This document shows, in pieces, positions 8,389 to 19,928 of a DNA stretch of 64,000 bases. This DNA comes from Amycolatopsis jiangsuensis (GTDB taxonomy: Bacteria; Actinomycetota; Actinomycetes; Mycobacteriales; Pseudonocardiaceae): contig NZ_JACHMG010000001.1 of the NCBI RefSeq assembly GCF_014204865.1, forward strand, positions 5,420,501 through 5,484,500, written 5' to 3'. Position 1 is the stretch's first letter; each line of letters starts with the position of its first letter. The translations under genes and the position numbers were made by a program. A model generated the notes under the pieces. That model saw only the letters and a program-made list of their open reading frames with translations. It ran no database searches and was not told where the DNA came from.

Positions 8389-9277
8389 CGGTGGGCGCGA
8401 TCTGCTGCGCCCACTGCCACGGCGCGGCTTTGTCGCCGGGCAGCGAGTTGAAGTACTCCCAGCCGTCCACGCCGCCGAAGTCCGGGTACTTCTGCACCAG
8501 GCTGCCGACGGTCGACTGAAGGGTCGGCATGTCGACGTAACCGCTGCAGTTCGCCGGGTTGGTCACGGTCCCGGCGACGACCTTGCTCGCGGGCACGACG
8601 CCGTGGCTGATGATCCCGTCGTAACCCGAGGTGTCGGCGAGTGAGCCCCAGCCGCAGTAGAACTGCGTGTTGAACCAGGAGATCTGGTCGCCGCGGTCGC
8701 GGTAGAGCTGGTCGTAGTCCAGGCCGGACAGCCCGCCGCCGCCGGCGAGCTCGGGGGCGACCGGGGCGAGCGTGATCAGGAAGTCCGGGCCGAAGTCCGC
8801 CCGCAGCGCGTCGATCAGCTTGTTCAGCGCGCCGTTCGACATCTGCTCCTCGACGTCGAGGTCGATCCCGGACAGCGAGTGGTCCTTGATCAGCTGCCGC
8901 AGCAACGGATAGTAGGTGTCGAAGTCGTTCTCCAGCCGCTCGAAGCTGCCCTTGGCCGCACCGCCGACGAACGCCAGCGCGTGCACGCCCTGGCCCTGCA
9001 TGGTGGCGAGGTCCTGCCACAGCCGGCGGTACCGGTCCGCGGACGGCGGATCGTCGTTCAACGTCACGGTGGCGCCGTCGTTGAGGTGCACAGCGCCGAC
9101 GATCACATCGGTGACGCCGGTGTCGTTGTCGGTCAGACCCAGTGGGGAGATGTAGGAATCGCCGTCGTAGCCGGTCTGGTAGTAGACGACGACCCGGCGT
9201 CCGGTGGCGGCCGCGGCCGGCACCGTAGCGAACAGCACCATGAAGACGGCCAGCACGGCCGCCGCGAGCTTCTTCAT
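8378..9277 (-). CDS. Secreted GH18-type glycoside hydrolase
   Basis: A 299-residue secreted protein. A signal peptide (MKKLAAAVLAVFMVLFATVPAAAA) is followed by the barrel start RRVVVYYQTGYDGDSY. The GH18 active-site motif appears as SGIDLDVE, residues 136-143, with Glu143 as probable acid/base (Asp139 and Asp141 are the other motif acids). Likely cleaves chitin or N-acetylglucosamine-containing glycans outside the cell. ATG 9277 gives a standard signal peptide; ATG 9316 would bury it. No carbohydrate-binding module is present. Confidence 0.85.
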   Translation of the reverse strand: MKKLAAAVLAVFMVLFATVPAAAATGRRVVVYYQTGYDGDSYISPLGLTDNDTGVTDVIVGAVHLNDGATVTLNDDPPSADRYRRLWQDLATMQGQGVHALAFVGGAAKGSFERLENDFDTYYPLLRQLIKDHSLSGIDLDVEEQMSNGALNKLIDALRADFGPDFLITLAPVAPELAGGGGLSGLDYDQLYRDRGDQISWFNTQFYCGWGSLADTSGYDGIISHGVVPASKVVAGTVTNPANCSGYVDMPTLQSTVGSLVQKYPDFGGVDGWEYFNSLPGDKAAPWQWAQQIAPTVKG

Positions 9278-9330
9278 GGTCGGACCATAGGAGACCGACA
9301 GTGCACGCGGTAGCACCGTCGGTAGGGGCT

Positions 9331-9365
9331 GCCCTCCGGGTATGCGGTGACTTCACCCGGAGGGC
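9331..9365 (-). terminator. Hairpin downstream of nuclease gene
   Basis: A perfect 11-bp stem, GCCCTCCGGGT (9331-9341) with 9355-9365 and a 13-nt loop. It is about 78 nt past the nuclease stop on the minus strand and upstream of the GH18 start. Confidence 0.75.
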
Positions 9366-9415
9366 AACGCCCGGATCGGCCGTGCCCCGTTCGGCGGCAT
9401 CCAGTTTCGGTGGTG

Positions 9416-9450
9416 CCCGGATCAGCAGCGCCCGAGCCCGGATCAGCAGC
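9416..9450. repeat. 20-bp duplication across nuclease stop codon
   Basis: CCCGGATCAGCAGCG occurs at about 9416 and again at about 9436, 20 bp apart. The second copy contains the nuclease stop codon (9443-9445), so the 3' end of the gene was locally duplicated. Confidence 0.7.
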
Positions 9451-10081
9451 GGCCGAGCATGTCGGTCAGCGCCGACTTCTCCGCGGTGTTGATGGTGAGC
9501 TCGAACTTCTGCTTCACGGCCACCCACATCTTGGCGTAGGTGCACCAGTAGTCGGTGGACGGCGGCTTCCACTGGTCCGGCGACTTGTCGCCCTTCTCCT
9601 GGTTCACGTTGTCGGTGACCGCGATCAGCTGCGGGTCGCTCAGGTCGTTGGCGTAGGCCTCGCGCTGGTCCTGGGTCCAGGACGAGGCGCCGGTGCGCCA
9701 CGCGTCGGCCAGCGGCACCACGTGGTCGATGTCCACATCGGACGGTGACGTCCAGCTTCCGCCGTCGTACGGCGATTCCCAGGTGCCCGAGGTCGGGTAG
9801 CAGTCCGAGCCGACCTGTACGTCGGTGCCGTCTCGTTTGAGCACCGCTTCGCGGGTGTTGCAGCTGTCGCCCTGGTCGATCCAGTGCGGGAACTTGTCGC
9901 GGCTGTAGCCGTCCTGCGAGCCGTCGGGCTGCACGGTCAGCGCGGCGAGGGCGCTCTGCGCGTCGGCCGTGGACGGGATACCCGGCGGCGTGGCCCCGGC
10001 GACGCCGACTGTGGTCGCGCCGAGCAGCGCCACGCCGGCCATAACGGTCAAGGAATTGCGAACAGTGCGTGTGGTCAGCAT
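9443..10081 (-). CDS. Secreted HNH nuclease (DUF1524/GmrSD C-terminal type)
   Basis: A 212-residue exported protein with an N-terminal signal peptide ending around GVAGATPPG. The catalytic region reads SDVDIDHVVPLADAW (His120 as the HNH general base, Asp119 ahead of it), then NDLSDPQLIAVTDNVNQEKGDKSPDQW, the typical end of this family with conserved Asn and Lys. Likely degrades extracellular DNA or RNA for nutrition or competition. Six cysteines are visible in the mature part, consistent with disulfides. GGGAGG precedes ATG 10081. A palindrome 90 nt upstream may be an operator. Confidence 0.88.
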   Translation of the reverse strand: MLTTRTVRNSLTVMAGVALLGATTVGVAGATPPGIPSTADAQSALAALTVQPDGSQDGYSRDKFPHWIDQGDSCNTREAVLKRDGTDVQVGSDCYPTSGTWESPYDGGSWTSPSDVDIDHVVPLADAWRTGASSWTQDQREAYANDLSDPQLIAVTDNVNQEKGDKSPDQWKPPSTDYWCTYAKMWVAVKQKFELTINTAEKSALTDMLGRC

Positions 10082-10170
10082 TTTGCTGCCTCCCAGTCAG
10101 GTGCGGGTACAAATAACCCTCAACCACGGAAGTGGCCGACGCAACACCTTGGGATGACATGTAACAGACC

Positions 10171-10184
10171 TTCTGTAAACAGAA
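10171..10184. promoter_or_regulatory. Inverted repeat upstream of nuclease gene
   Basis: TTCTGTAAACAGAA is a 6-bp perfect inverted repeat around AA, in an AT-rich patch 90 nt upstream of the nuclease start. It resembles a dimeric regulator site; which protein binds is unknown. Confidence 0.4.
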
Positions 10185-10220
10185 AGTCACCAACGGAGTG
10201 CTCGGAAGCGAATTCCGCCC

Positions 10221-12252
<2,032 letters not shown>

Positions 12253-12260
12253 GGCGGCGT

Positions 12261-12290
12261 CCCGGTCAGCCGATCTTCGTGCTGACCGGG
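12261..12290. terminator. Bidirectional hairpin, purA / OsmC gene
   Basis: A perfect 10-bp stem, CCCGGTCAGC (12261-12270) with 12281-12290 and a 10-nt loop. The left arm contains the OsmC stop codon, so both convergent genes use it. Confidence 0.75.
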
Positions 12291-12763
12291 GTTTCGTGGC
12301 GGAACAGGTCCAGTACCGGGCAGTGCTCGTCGACCGCGCGGCGCAGTTCCTCGTAGCGTTCGGCCGGGGCCGGGCCCTCGAGTTCGACCGAGACCCGGAC
12401 GTCGCGGAAACCGGGGCGGGTGGCTTCGTCGAAGCCGAAGAAGCCGTGCAGGTCCAGGTCGCCGTCCACCTGCACGCGCACCGCGTCGAGCTGGATGCCC
12501 AGCCGGGCCGCCCAGAACTGGTACGTGATCACCTGGCAGGAGCCCAGCGACGCGAGCGCGTACTCCACCGGGTTGGCGGCGCTGTCGGTGCCGCCGAGCG
12601 CGGGCGGCTCGTCGACGGTCAGCTGGTGGTCGCGCACGCGCACGTCGACCACCGTCTTGGTGCCGGCGGCCAGTGCGTGCTGCACGCTGAACGACACCGC
12701 CGCGTTGCGCGGGTCGGCTTTCACGGCTTCGTGGGTGCCGTCGATGACGTCGGTCAGGGACAT
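12266..12763 (-). CDS. OsmC family peroxiredoxin-like protein
   Basis: A 165-residue OsmC/Ohr-fold protein that would reduce organic hydroperoxides with a thiol pair. The two family cysteines are visible: SLGSCQVITYQFWA near residue 75 and VDEHCPVLDLF near residue 150. The N-terminus MSLTDVIDGTHEAV is typical of the YhfA-like branch. CCAGGAGGACCG just before ATG 12763 is a very strong RBS. It stands alone, ending in the shared hairpin with purA. Confidence 0.9.
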   Translation of the reverse strand: MSLTDVIDGTHEAVKADPRNAAVSFSVQHALAAGTKTVVDVRVRDHQLTVDEPPALGGTDSAANPVEYALASLGSCQVITYQFWAARLGIQLDAVRVQVDGDLDLHGFFGFDEATRPGFRDVRVSVELEGPAPAERYEELRRAVDEHCPVLDLFRHETPVSTKIG

Positions 12764-12821
12764 CGGTCCTCCTGGGGGTCGTCGGGGCCCCAGGGTGCGG
12801 GTCCCCGCGGACGTCGCGCAT

Positions 12822-12844
12822 CGGCTCCCGCCTGCTGGGAGCCG
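12822..12844 (-). terminator. Hairpin after Na+/H+ antiporter gene
   Basis: CGGCTCCC (12822-12829) pairs perfectly with 12837-12844 around a 7-nt loop, 21 nt beyond the antiporter stop on the minus strand. Confidence 0.65.
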
Positions 12845-12864
12845 GGCAGAACAATGTCCGCGCC

Positions 12865-14502
12865 TCAGGCCATCCGGTTGCGGATCGAGGTCGAGACCGC
12901 CATCTCCTCCAGGTCCAGTTCGCGCAGCACCCGCTGCAGGACGTCGTCGTCCAGCCGGCCGGCGCGGTTCTCCTCGATCATCGCCGCCCGCTGCGTGATG
13001 AGCAGCTCGCGCCGGGCCCGCGCGAACTGGGCTTGCGGGGTGGCCCGGCGTTCCTCGCCGGAGAGCGTGATCGAGGCCTGCGCGAACCGGTACCGCGCGT
13101 CCACCACGCGTTCCAGCCGCTCCTGCAGGCGCTGCAGCTTCTCCGGTTCGATGTCCATTTTGGACAGCTTGTCCCTGCTGAGTTCCCGCAGCCGCTCGTG
13201 CGCGGCCTTCTGCGCGACCTCGCGAGCGGCCAGTTCCTCGGCCTGGTCGCGCGCCTCCTCGTCCGGATCCTGCACCTTGAGCAGCCGGATCAGCGGCGGC
13301 AGGGTGAGCCCCTGGATCAGCACCGTGCCCACCGCGACGGTGAAGGCGAACAGCTGGATCTCGGCCCGGCCGGGGGTGTTCTCGGGTACGCCGGACGCGG
13401 CGGCGATGGTGACCACCCCGCGCATCCCGGTCCACGACACCACCGCGAGTGAGCGCCACGACGTCGGATCTCGTTTCGTCCGGCCGATCAGCTGCAGTGA
13501 CTTGGGCAGGTAGGCGGACAGGAACACCGCCGGGATGCGGACGAACATGGTGACGCCGAGTACCACCGCGGCGACCGCGGCCAGCGTTCCGTTGTCCCGC
13601 GCGGCGTTTTGCGCTCCTTCGAGCACGAACGGCAGCTGCAGGCCCACCAGCGCGAACACCAGGGCCTCCAGCATCAGGTCGATCGACGACCACACCGAAC
13701 GGTCCTGCATCCGCGTCGCCGGTGAGGCGCCGAGGGACCGGTAGCCGAGGAACAGTCCGGCGGAGACCACCGCCAGTACGCCCGAGCCGCTGAACTCGGG
13801 ACCGAACGGGTGCAGATGTTCGGCCGTGACGTACGCGGCGAACGGGACCACGATGCCGAACGCCGACTCCATCATCGGATCGTCGAGCCGCGAGCGGAGG
13901 AAATCCACGACCAGCCCGAAGACCAGCCCGACCGCGATGCCGAGCACGGTCGCCACCGCGAACACGGCGAACCCGTGGCCCAGCGAACCGGCGGTCCCGG
14001 CGACCGCGGCGAGCGCGACTTTGTACAGGGTCAGCGCGGCCGCGTCGTTCACCAGGCTTTCGCCGGTCAGCACGGCCATGATCCCGCGCGGCAGACCGAG
14101 CCTCCGCCCGATCGCCACCGCGGTGACCGCGTCCGGCGGCGAGACCACCGCACCCAGCACGAGCGCCGAGGCCCACGGCAGGTCCGGCAGGATCAGATGC
14201 ACCACGAACGCGATCACGAACGCGGTGACCACGACCAGCAGCACACCGAGCGAGACGATCGACCGCAGATTCGCCCGGAAGTGGGTCAGTGAGCTCTCCA
14301 GCGAGGTCGAGTAGAGCAGCGGCGGCAGCACCAGGGTGAGGATCAGCTCGGGTTCCAGCTCGATCCGCGGCACGCCGGGCAGCACCGCCACACCCAGCGC
14401 GACCACCACGATCACCAGCGGCGCGGACAGGTTGAACCGGCGGGCCAGCGCTGTCAGCCCGAGGGAACCGGCGAGCACGCCGACCAGTGTCAGGGTCTCC
14501 AT
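12865..14502 (-). CDS. Na+/H+ antiporter, CPA1 (NhaP) type
   Basis: A 545-residue inner-membrane exchanger of Na+ (or K+) for protons. About 12 membrane helices span residues 1-410, beginning METLTLVGVLAGSLGLTAL. The family motif in the ion-translocating helix is GESLVNDAAALTLYKVAL, with the conserved Asn-Asp pair. FVRIPAVFLSAYL and SWTGMRGVVTIAAASGVP are typical of later CPA1 helices. A charged cytosolic tail of about 130 residues (DQAEELAAREVAQKAAHERL) may be regulatory and coiled coil. Single gene with its own terminator. Confidence 0.93.
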   Translation of the reverse strand: METLTLVGVLAGSLGLTALARRFNLSAPLVIVVVALGVAVLPGVPRIELEPELILTLVLPPLLYSTSLESSLTHFRANLRSIVSLGVLLVVVTAFVIAFVVHLILPDLPWASALVLGAVVSPPDAVTAVAIGRRLGLPRGIMAVLTGESLVNDAAALTLYKVALAAVAGTAGSLGHGFAVFAVATVLGIAVGLVFGLVVDFLRSRLDDPMMESAFGIVVPFAAYVTAEHLHPFGPEFSGSGVLAVVSAGLFLGYRSLGASPATRMQDRSVWSSIDLMLEALVFALVGLQLPFVLEGAQNAARDNGTLAAVAAVVLGVTMFVRIPAVFLSAYLPKSLQLIGRTKRDPTSWRSLAVVSWTGMRGVVTIAAASGVPENTPGRAEIQLFAFTVAVGTVLIQGLTLPPLIRLLKVQDPDEEARDQAEELAAREVAQKAAHERLRELSRDKLSKMDIEPEKLQRLQERLERVVDARYRFAQASITLSGEERRATPQAQFARARRELLITQRAAMIEENRAGRLDDDVLQRVLRELDLEEMAVSTSIRNRMA

Positions 14503-14615
14503 ACCCGGTATTTTCGCCCATCACGGGCGAGCTCCGCCGGTTCCGGTCACCGTGTCGGCGCACGAGTACCGGACCGGGCCGCCGGCGAGTCCACAGTGGA
14601 CTATGGACGGTAGCC

Positions 14616-16160
14616 TCAGCCCAGGTCCTTCAGCTCCTGTTCCACCGCGGCCAGCTCCGCCGCGGAGCCCTGCACCTTCGGGCCGGTGAACCACTTCCGC
14701 GCGGACAGCACCCACCACAGTGCGGCGCCGCCCAGCACCACCAGGAAGGCGATGGGGGTGTAGTTGAAGGTGTCGACGGTGACCGGGGCGGTCTGCGGCA
14801 GCATGAACAACACGAAGATCACCGCCACCCACGCGGTCGCGACGATGCCGATCGGCTTGCCCCAGCGGCCCAGGTTCCACGGCCCCTTCTCGAAGGCCGC
14901 ACCGCGCCGGACGCGCAGGAACACGGGGATCACGTACGCGACGTACAGGCCGACCGTGGCGATCGACGTGACCGCTGCGTACGCCGTCTCACTCCACAGG
15001 TACGGCAGCGCCAGCACCAGTGCGCCGCCGGCGGCCAGCCACACCGCGTTGGTCGGGGTCTGGGTGCGTTTGTTGATGCGGTGCCAGAACTTCGAGCCGG
15101 GGATCGCGCCGTCGCGGGCGAAGGCGTAGATCATCCGGGAGTTCGCGGTCACCGAGGCCATCCCGCAGAACAGCTGTGCGCCGATGCAGATCAGCAGCAG
15201 GAACTTCCCGGTGACGGCGCCGGTCGCGTCGATGAAGATCTGCGCGGGCGGGACCCCGGTGGCCGAGTTGACCGCGCCGTCGTAGTCCTGGATCGCGAAG
15301 GTCAGGCCGATCAGCAGGACCCAGCCTGCGGCCAGCGACACCAGGATCGACGTGATGATCCCGCGTGGTCCGGCCTTGGCGGCGTTCCTCGTCTCCTCGG
15401 TCATGTGCGCCGACGCGTCGTACCCGGTGAGGGTGTACTGCGACAGCAGCAACCCGAGTGCGAACACGTACGGCGCCGATCCCCAGCCCGTCTGGTTGAC
15501 GAAGCTGCCGAACACGAACGACGCGTCCTGGTGCTTGGCGGGCACGAACACGAGCACGCCCACGATCACCAGCACCCCGAGCAGGTGCCACCACACGCTG
15601 ACGCTGTTCAGCAGCGCGACCACCCGCACGCCGAAGGTGTTCAGCGCACCGTGCACGACGAGGATGATCGCCAGCAGCAGGATCGTGTGCCCCGGCGTGG
15701 CGCTGAACCCCCACTGCAGGTCCAGGAACGCGTTGAGGAACAACGCCGCCCCGAAGTCGATGCCCGCGGTGACCGCGATCTGCCCGATCAGGTTGAACCA
15801 GCCGGTGAACCACGACCACGCCGGCCCGTTGCGGGCGGCGAGCTTCGCCGCCCAGTAGTACAGCCCGCCCGCGGTCGGGTAGCTCGAGCACACCTCCGCC
15901 ATGCCGAGCCCGACGAGCACCACGAACAATCCGACCAGCGGCCAGCCCCAGATCATCGCCGCGGGCCCACCGGTGGTCATGCCGAAGCCGTAGAGGGTCA
16001 GGCAGCCGGACAGGATCGAGATGATCGTGAACGAGACGGCGAAGTTCGAGAACGCCGACATGGTCCGCTTGAGTTCCTGGGCGTACCCCAGCGCGTGCAG
16101 GCGTGCGCTGTCGTCGTCCGGATGGTCGGGTTCGGCGGTCTGCTGGTCGGAGACATCCAT
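14616..16160 (-). CDS. APC-family amino-acid permease
   Basis: A 514-residue transporter with about 12 hydrophobic helices. After a charged N-terminus comes the APC core FAVSFTIISILSGCLTLYGFGMTTGGPAA split over TM1-2, and then EVCSSYPTAGGLYYWAAKLA, a strong family motif (the unwound substrate site). The pattern fits GABA/choline/polyamine-type amino-acid permeases; substrate not resolvable. ATG 16160 lies next to an AGGTGGG RBS. The neighbours are an antiporter downstream and a glycerophosphodiesterase, suggesting no shared pathway. Confidence 0.92.
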   Translation of the reverse strand: MDVSDQQTAEPDHPDDDSARLHALGYAQELKRTMSAFSNFAVSFTIISILSGCLTLYGFGMTTGGPAAMIWGWPLVGLFVVLVGLGMAEVCSSYPTAGGLYYWAAKLAARNGPAWSWFTGWFNLIGQIAVTAGIDFGAALFLNAFLDLQWGFSATPGHTILLLAIILVVHGALNTFGVRVVALLNSVSVWWHLLGVLVIVGVLVFVPAKHQDASFVFGSFVNQTGWGSAPYVFALGLLLSQYTLTGYDASAHMTEETRNAAKAGPRGIITSILVSLAAGWVLLIGLTFAIQDYDGAVNSATGVPPAQIFIDATGAVTGKFLLLICIGAQLFCGMASVTANSRMIYAFARDGAIPGSKFWHRINKRTQTPTNAVWLAAGGALVLALPYLWSETAYAAVTSIATVGLYVAYVIPVFLRVRRGAAFEKGPWNLGRWGKPIGIVATAWVAVIFVLFMLPQTAPVTVDTFNYTPIAFLVVLGGAALWWVLSARKWFTGPKVQGSAAELAAVEQELKDLG

Positions 16161-16249
16161 CGGGCACCCACCTGAAAGGTATGCGGACAGACCAATGAGT
16201 CCGCAGAAGCTAGCCCGACCCGTTTGCGGGTGTCAAGGCAGCGACCTGC

Positions 16250-17386
16250 TCAGCGGCCGAGGAAGTCGTGCAGTGACTCCAGCGCGGTGTCCGGCTGGTC
16301 GGCGAAGAACCCGTCCACGCCGGCCTTCAGGAACGCGGCCTCCTCGGCGAAGACGTTCCCGTACGCGGTCGGGCTCTCCGACGAACGCAGATTCGCGGGC
16401 AGAAACGGGTTTTCGTTGCGGAACGTGTACGGCGCCACCTTCAGCCCCGCCCGGTGCGCGTCGGCGACCAGCGAAGTGGGGCTGCCCGGGTTTTCGTCGG
16501 CGTCCAGCGGGATGACCTGCGACTTGTCCGGCCCGAGGTAGGTCGCGTACTTCGCGATCTCACGCAGCCCGGCCGGCGAGACGAGGTCGGCGTACGTGCG
16601 CTTGTCGCCCTTGGCCACGAGGTCGGCCGGTGCCCCGCTCGCCTCGGTCAGCTGCAGCAGCGGCACCCGCACCTGGCGGTGCAGCGCCTGCAGGTTCGAC
16701 ACCTCGAACGACTGGATGGCCACCGGCGCGCCCGGCCGGTTCAGTCCGTTGCGGTTCAGCAGCGCCACCAGCTTCGGCTCGATGGGGTTGTCGATCGAGG
16801 TGAAGTAGGTGGAGTGCTTGACCTCCGGGTAGGTGCCGAGCGTGCGGTGCAGCTCCCGGCCCAGCCGGCGCGAGAGGTCCAGCACCTCCTGGTAGGTGGC
16901 GATCGGGAACCGCCCGTCGTAGAGCTGGTTGTTCGGCCGGTTCTCCGGGATCCGTTCCTTCGCGCGCAGCGTCTTCAGCTCGGCGAGGGTGAAGTCCTCG
17001 GTGAACCACCCGGTCAGCTTCGTTCCGTCGATGACCTTGCTGGTCCTGCGCGCGGCGAACTCCGGATGGTCGGCGACGTCGGTGGTGCCGCCGATCTCGG
17101 GTTCGTGCCGGGCCACCAGCTGACCGTCCTTGGTCGGCACGAGGTCGACGTCGACGAAGTCCACGCCCATCCGCCAGGCCAGCTCGTAGGAGGCGAGCGT
17201 GTGCTCCGGGCGGTAGCCGGAGGCGCCGCGGTGGCCGACGATCACCGGGTCATCGTGCCCGTGGCCGGTCGCCACCGCATCCGGGGCGGGCTGCTCACCG
17301 GCCGCGGCGGGACCGACCGCGAGGCCGGCGGCCGTCGCGAGGACCAGGCCGGACAGGACGAGCACGCCGACGCGCTTGCGTTTCAT
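16250..17386 (-). CDS. Secreted glycerophosphodiester phosphodiesterase
   Basis: Hydrolyses glycerophosphodiesters to glycerol 3-phosphate and an alcohol outside the membrane. The 378-residue protein has a signal peptide (MKRKRVGVLVLSGLVLATAAG, cleavage near PAAAG). The GDPD catalytic segment follows: VIVGHRGASGYRPEHTLASY (HRGA and Glu), DVDLVPTKDGQLVARHE (Asp pair and second His). The length above the core is typical of GlpQ-like periplasmic enzymes. ATG 17386 gives a proper signal peptide. Likely serves phosphate or glycerol scavenging. Confidence 0.93.
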   Translation of the reverse strand: MKRKRVGVLVLSGLVLATAAGLAVGPAAAGEQPAPDAVATGHGHDDPVIVGHRGASGYRPEHTLASYELAWRMGVDFVDVDLVPTKDGQLVARHEPEIGGTTDVADHPEFAARRTSKVIDGTKLTGWFTEDFTLAELKTLRAKERIPENRPNNQLYDGRFPIATYQEVLDLSRRLGRELHRTLGTYPEVKHSTYFTSIDNPIEPKLVALLNRNGLNRPGAPVAIQSFEVSNLQALHRQVRVPLLQLTEASGAPADLVAKGDKRTYADLVSPAGLREIAKYATYLGPDKSQVIPLDADENPGSPTSLVADAHRAGLKVAPYTFRNENPFLPANLRSSESPTAYGNVFAEEAAFLKAGVDGFFADQPDTALESLHDFLGR

Positions 17387-17577
17387 GGAGGACCTCTTTC
17401 TCCCAGGCACCCGATGGTGCGACCGGGGTCACGACTACCGCGCCACTCTCGTCGCCGCAAGCGTCCGGCGGGGCGACCCACCCGGACCGGGGGCTGACAA
17501 CCGGGTGAACGGCGGGTGGGTCCCGCTCGCCGACGCGGATGGCGGACGGCGATCTGCCCGGCCGGCGCACGCACCGT

Positions 17578-17583
17578 TACGCT
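17578..17583 (+). promoter_or_regulatory. -10-like TACGCT, leaderless purD
   Basis: TACGCT ends 7 nt before the purD GTG (17591). No Shine-Dalgarno sequence is present, so transcription probably starts at the start codon. A clear -35 box is not visible. Confidence 0.5.
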
Positions 17584-17590
17584 GTCCGGC

Positions 17591-18850
<1,260 letters not shown>

Positions 18851-18946
18851 GCGGTCTTGGTGAAACTCGCCTCGGCCACACGCGTCCGTTGGTAGCCTCG
18901 AAACGGGTTTGCACGGTCACTGTCCGTATCACGTGAGGGGTAGCGC

Positions 18947-19336
18947 ATGCCAGCAAGCACTCCGCTGAGCGGCCTGGCGTCCTCGGTCCCTGCCGTGCCG
19001 GGGGTCGCGGACCTGGTCGTGGAGCCGGGAAAGCTGCTCGAGGTGGCCAGGGTCGTGGAGGATCAGGTCAACGCGCTCGAGGACAAGCTGCTCACGCGGC
19101 TGGGCGAGCTGCGCGTCGACACGCCCTCGGCGGACACGGTGAGCGTGAACGCGATCGGTGCGTGGAATCTGCTCGTGGCCGACGGTGACCGGTCCTACGT
19201 CGCGCAAGTGCGCGAGTACGTCGCGAACCTGCACCGGCTCGTCGCGCAGCTGCGCGAGGCGGCGAAGACCTACGAGGCCAGTGAAGCGGACAAGGCCGCG
19301 GCGTTCGGGGACCGCGGTGCGCACGGCGTCCACTAA
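18947..19336 (+). CDS. PE-like type VII secretion substrate
   Basis: A 129-residue helical protein. Residues 25-60 (DLVVEPGKLLEVARVVEDQV) and 80-115 predict two amphipathic helices, as in PE/WXG100 proteins. Near the C-terminus, TYEASEADKAAAF contains YEASE, a fit to the YxxxD/E secretion signal. It precedes a DUF3558 lipoprotein (20-nt overlap), a PPE-like protein and EspG, the order expected of a PE-PPE-chaperone unit. The family call is inference from fold pattern and context. GAGGGG precedes ATG 18947. Confidence 0.6.
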   Translation: MPASTPLSGLASSVPAVPGVADLVVEPGKLLEVARVVEDQVNALEDKLLTRLGELRVDTPSADTVSVNAIGAWNLLVADGDRSYVAQVREYVANLHRLVAQLREAAKTYEASEADKAAAFGDRGAHGVH

Positions 19337-19919
19337 GCCGGTACTCGCCGTGGTCGCGGTGCTCGGCGTCGCCGGGTGCTCGTCCGGAGATCCGGGCACG
19401 GCGTATCCGGTGCAGACCGCGGCGAGTTCGGCTTCGCAGCAGGCGAAGGCGGCCGATCTGCCGCCCCGTCCGGCCGATCTGCCGATCGCCGGCACGGATC
19501 CGTGCACGCTGATCGGGCAGGCCCAGCTCGATGCGCTGAGCGTCAGCAGCGTGCCGCGCGAGGCGGCGGATCCGGCCGACGGGCCCACCTGCGTGCTCGA
19601 CGCCACCAAGACCGAGCCGTTCCGCTCGTTCCATCTGCGTGTCGTCGGCGCCGACCTGCAGGAGTGGCTCACCGGCGCACGGCGGAAGAACAGCATGACC
19701 ACCGAGCCCACCAGCGTCGAGGAGTATCCGGCGCTGAAGCATTACCGCGCGTCCGGCACCCCGTCGGACTGCGAGGTGCTGGTCGGGGTCGCGAACGGCC
19801 GGACGCTGGCCGCGCAGGCGTTCGCGGTCACTTCCGGCGCGTTCAGCAGGCCGCAGTTGTGCGACCTCGCCATTCAGGCCGCCGGGCTGGCGGTCCAGGG
19901 CCTCAAGGCACGGAGTTAG
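19317..19919 (+). CDS. DUF3558 lipoprotein
   Basis: A 200-residue lipoprotein. From GTG 19317, a short signal sequence ends in the lipobox VLGVAGC, with lipidation at Cys. The mature part has the DUF3558 pattern: DPCTLIGQAQLDAL with its Cys, GPTCVLDATKTEPF, and PQLCDLAIQAAGLA at the end. These lipoproteins are numerous in Pseudonocardiaceae and often sit inside ESX-type loci; their biochemical role is not established. The start overlaps the upstream gene by 20 nt, so translation is probably coupled. Confidence 0.85.
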   Translation: MRTASTKPVLAVVAVLGVAGCSSGDPGTAYPVQTAASSASQQAKAADLPPRPADLPIAGTDPCTLIGQAQLDALSVSSVPREAADPADGPTCVLDATKTEPFRSFHLRVVGADLQEWLTGARRKNSMTTEPTSVEEYPALKHYRASGTPSDCEVLVGVANGRTLAAQAFAVTSGAFSRPQLCDLAIQAAGLAVQGLKARS

Positions 19920-19928
19920 GGAGGGCGC

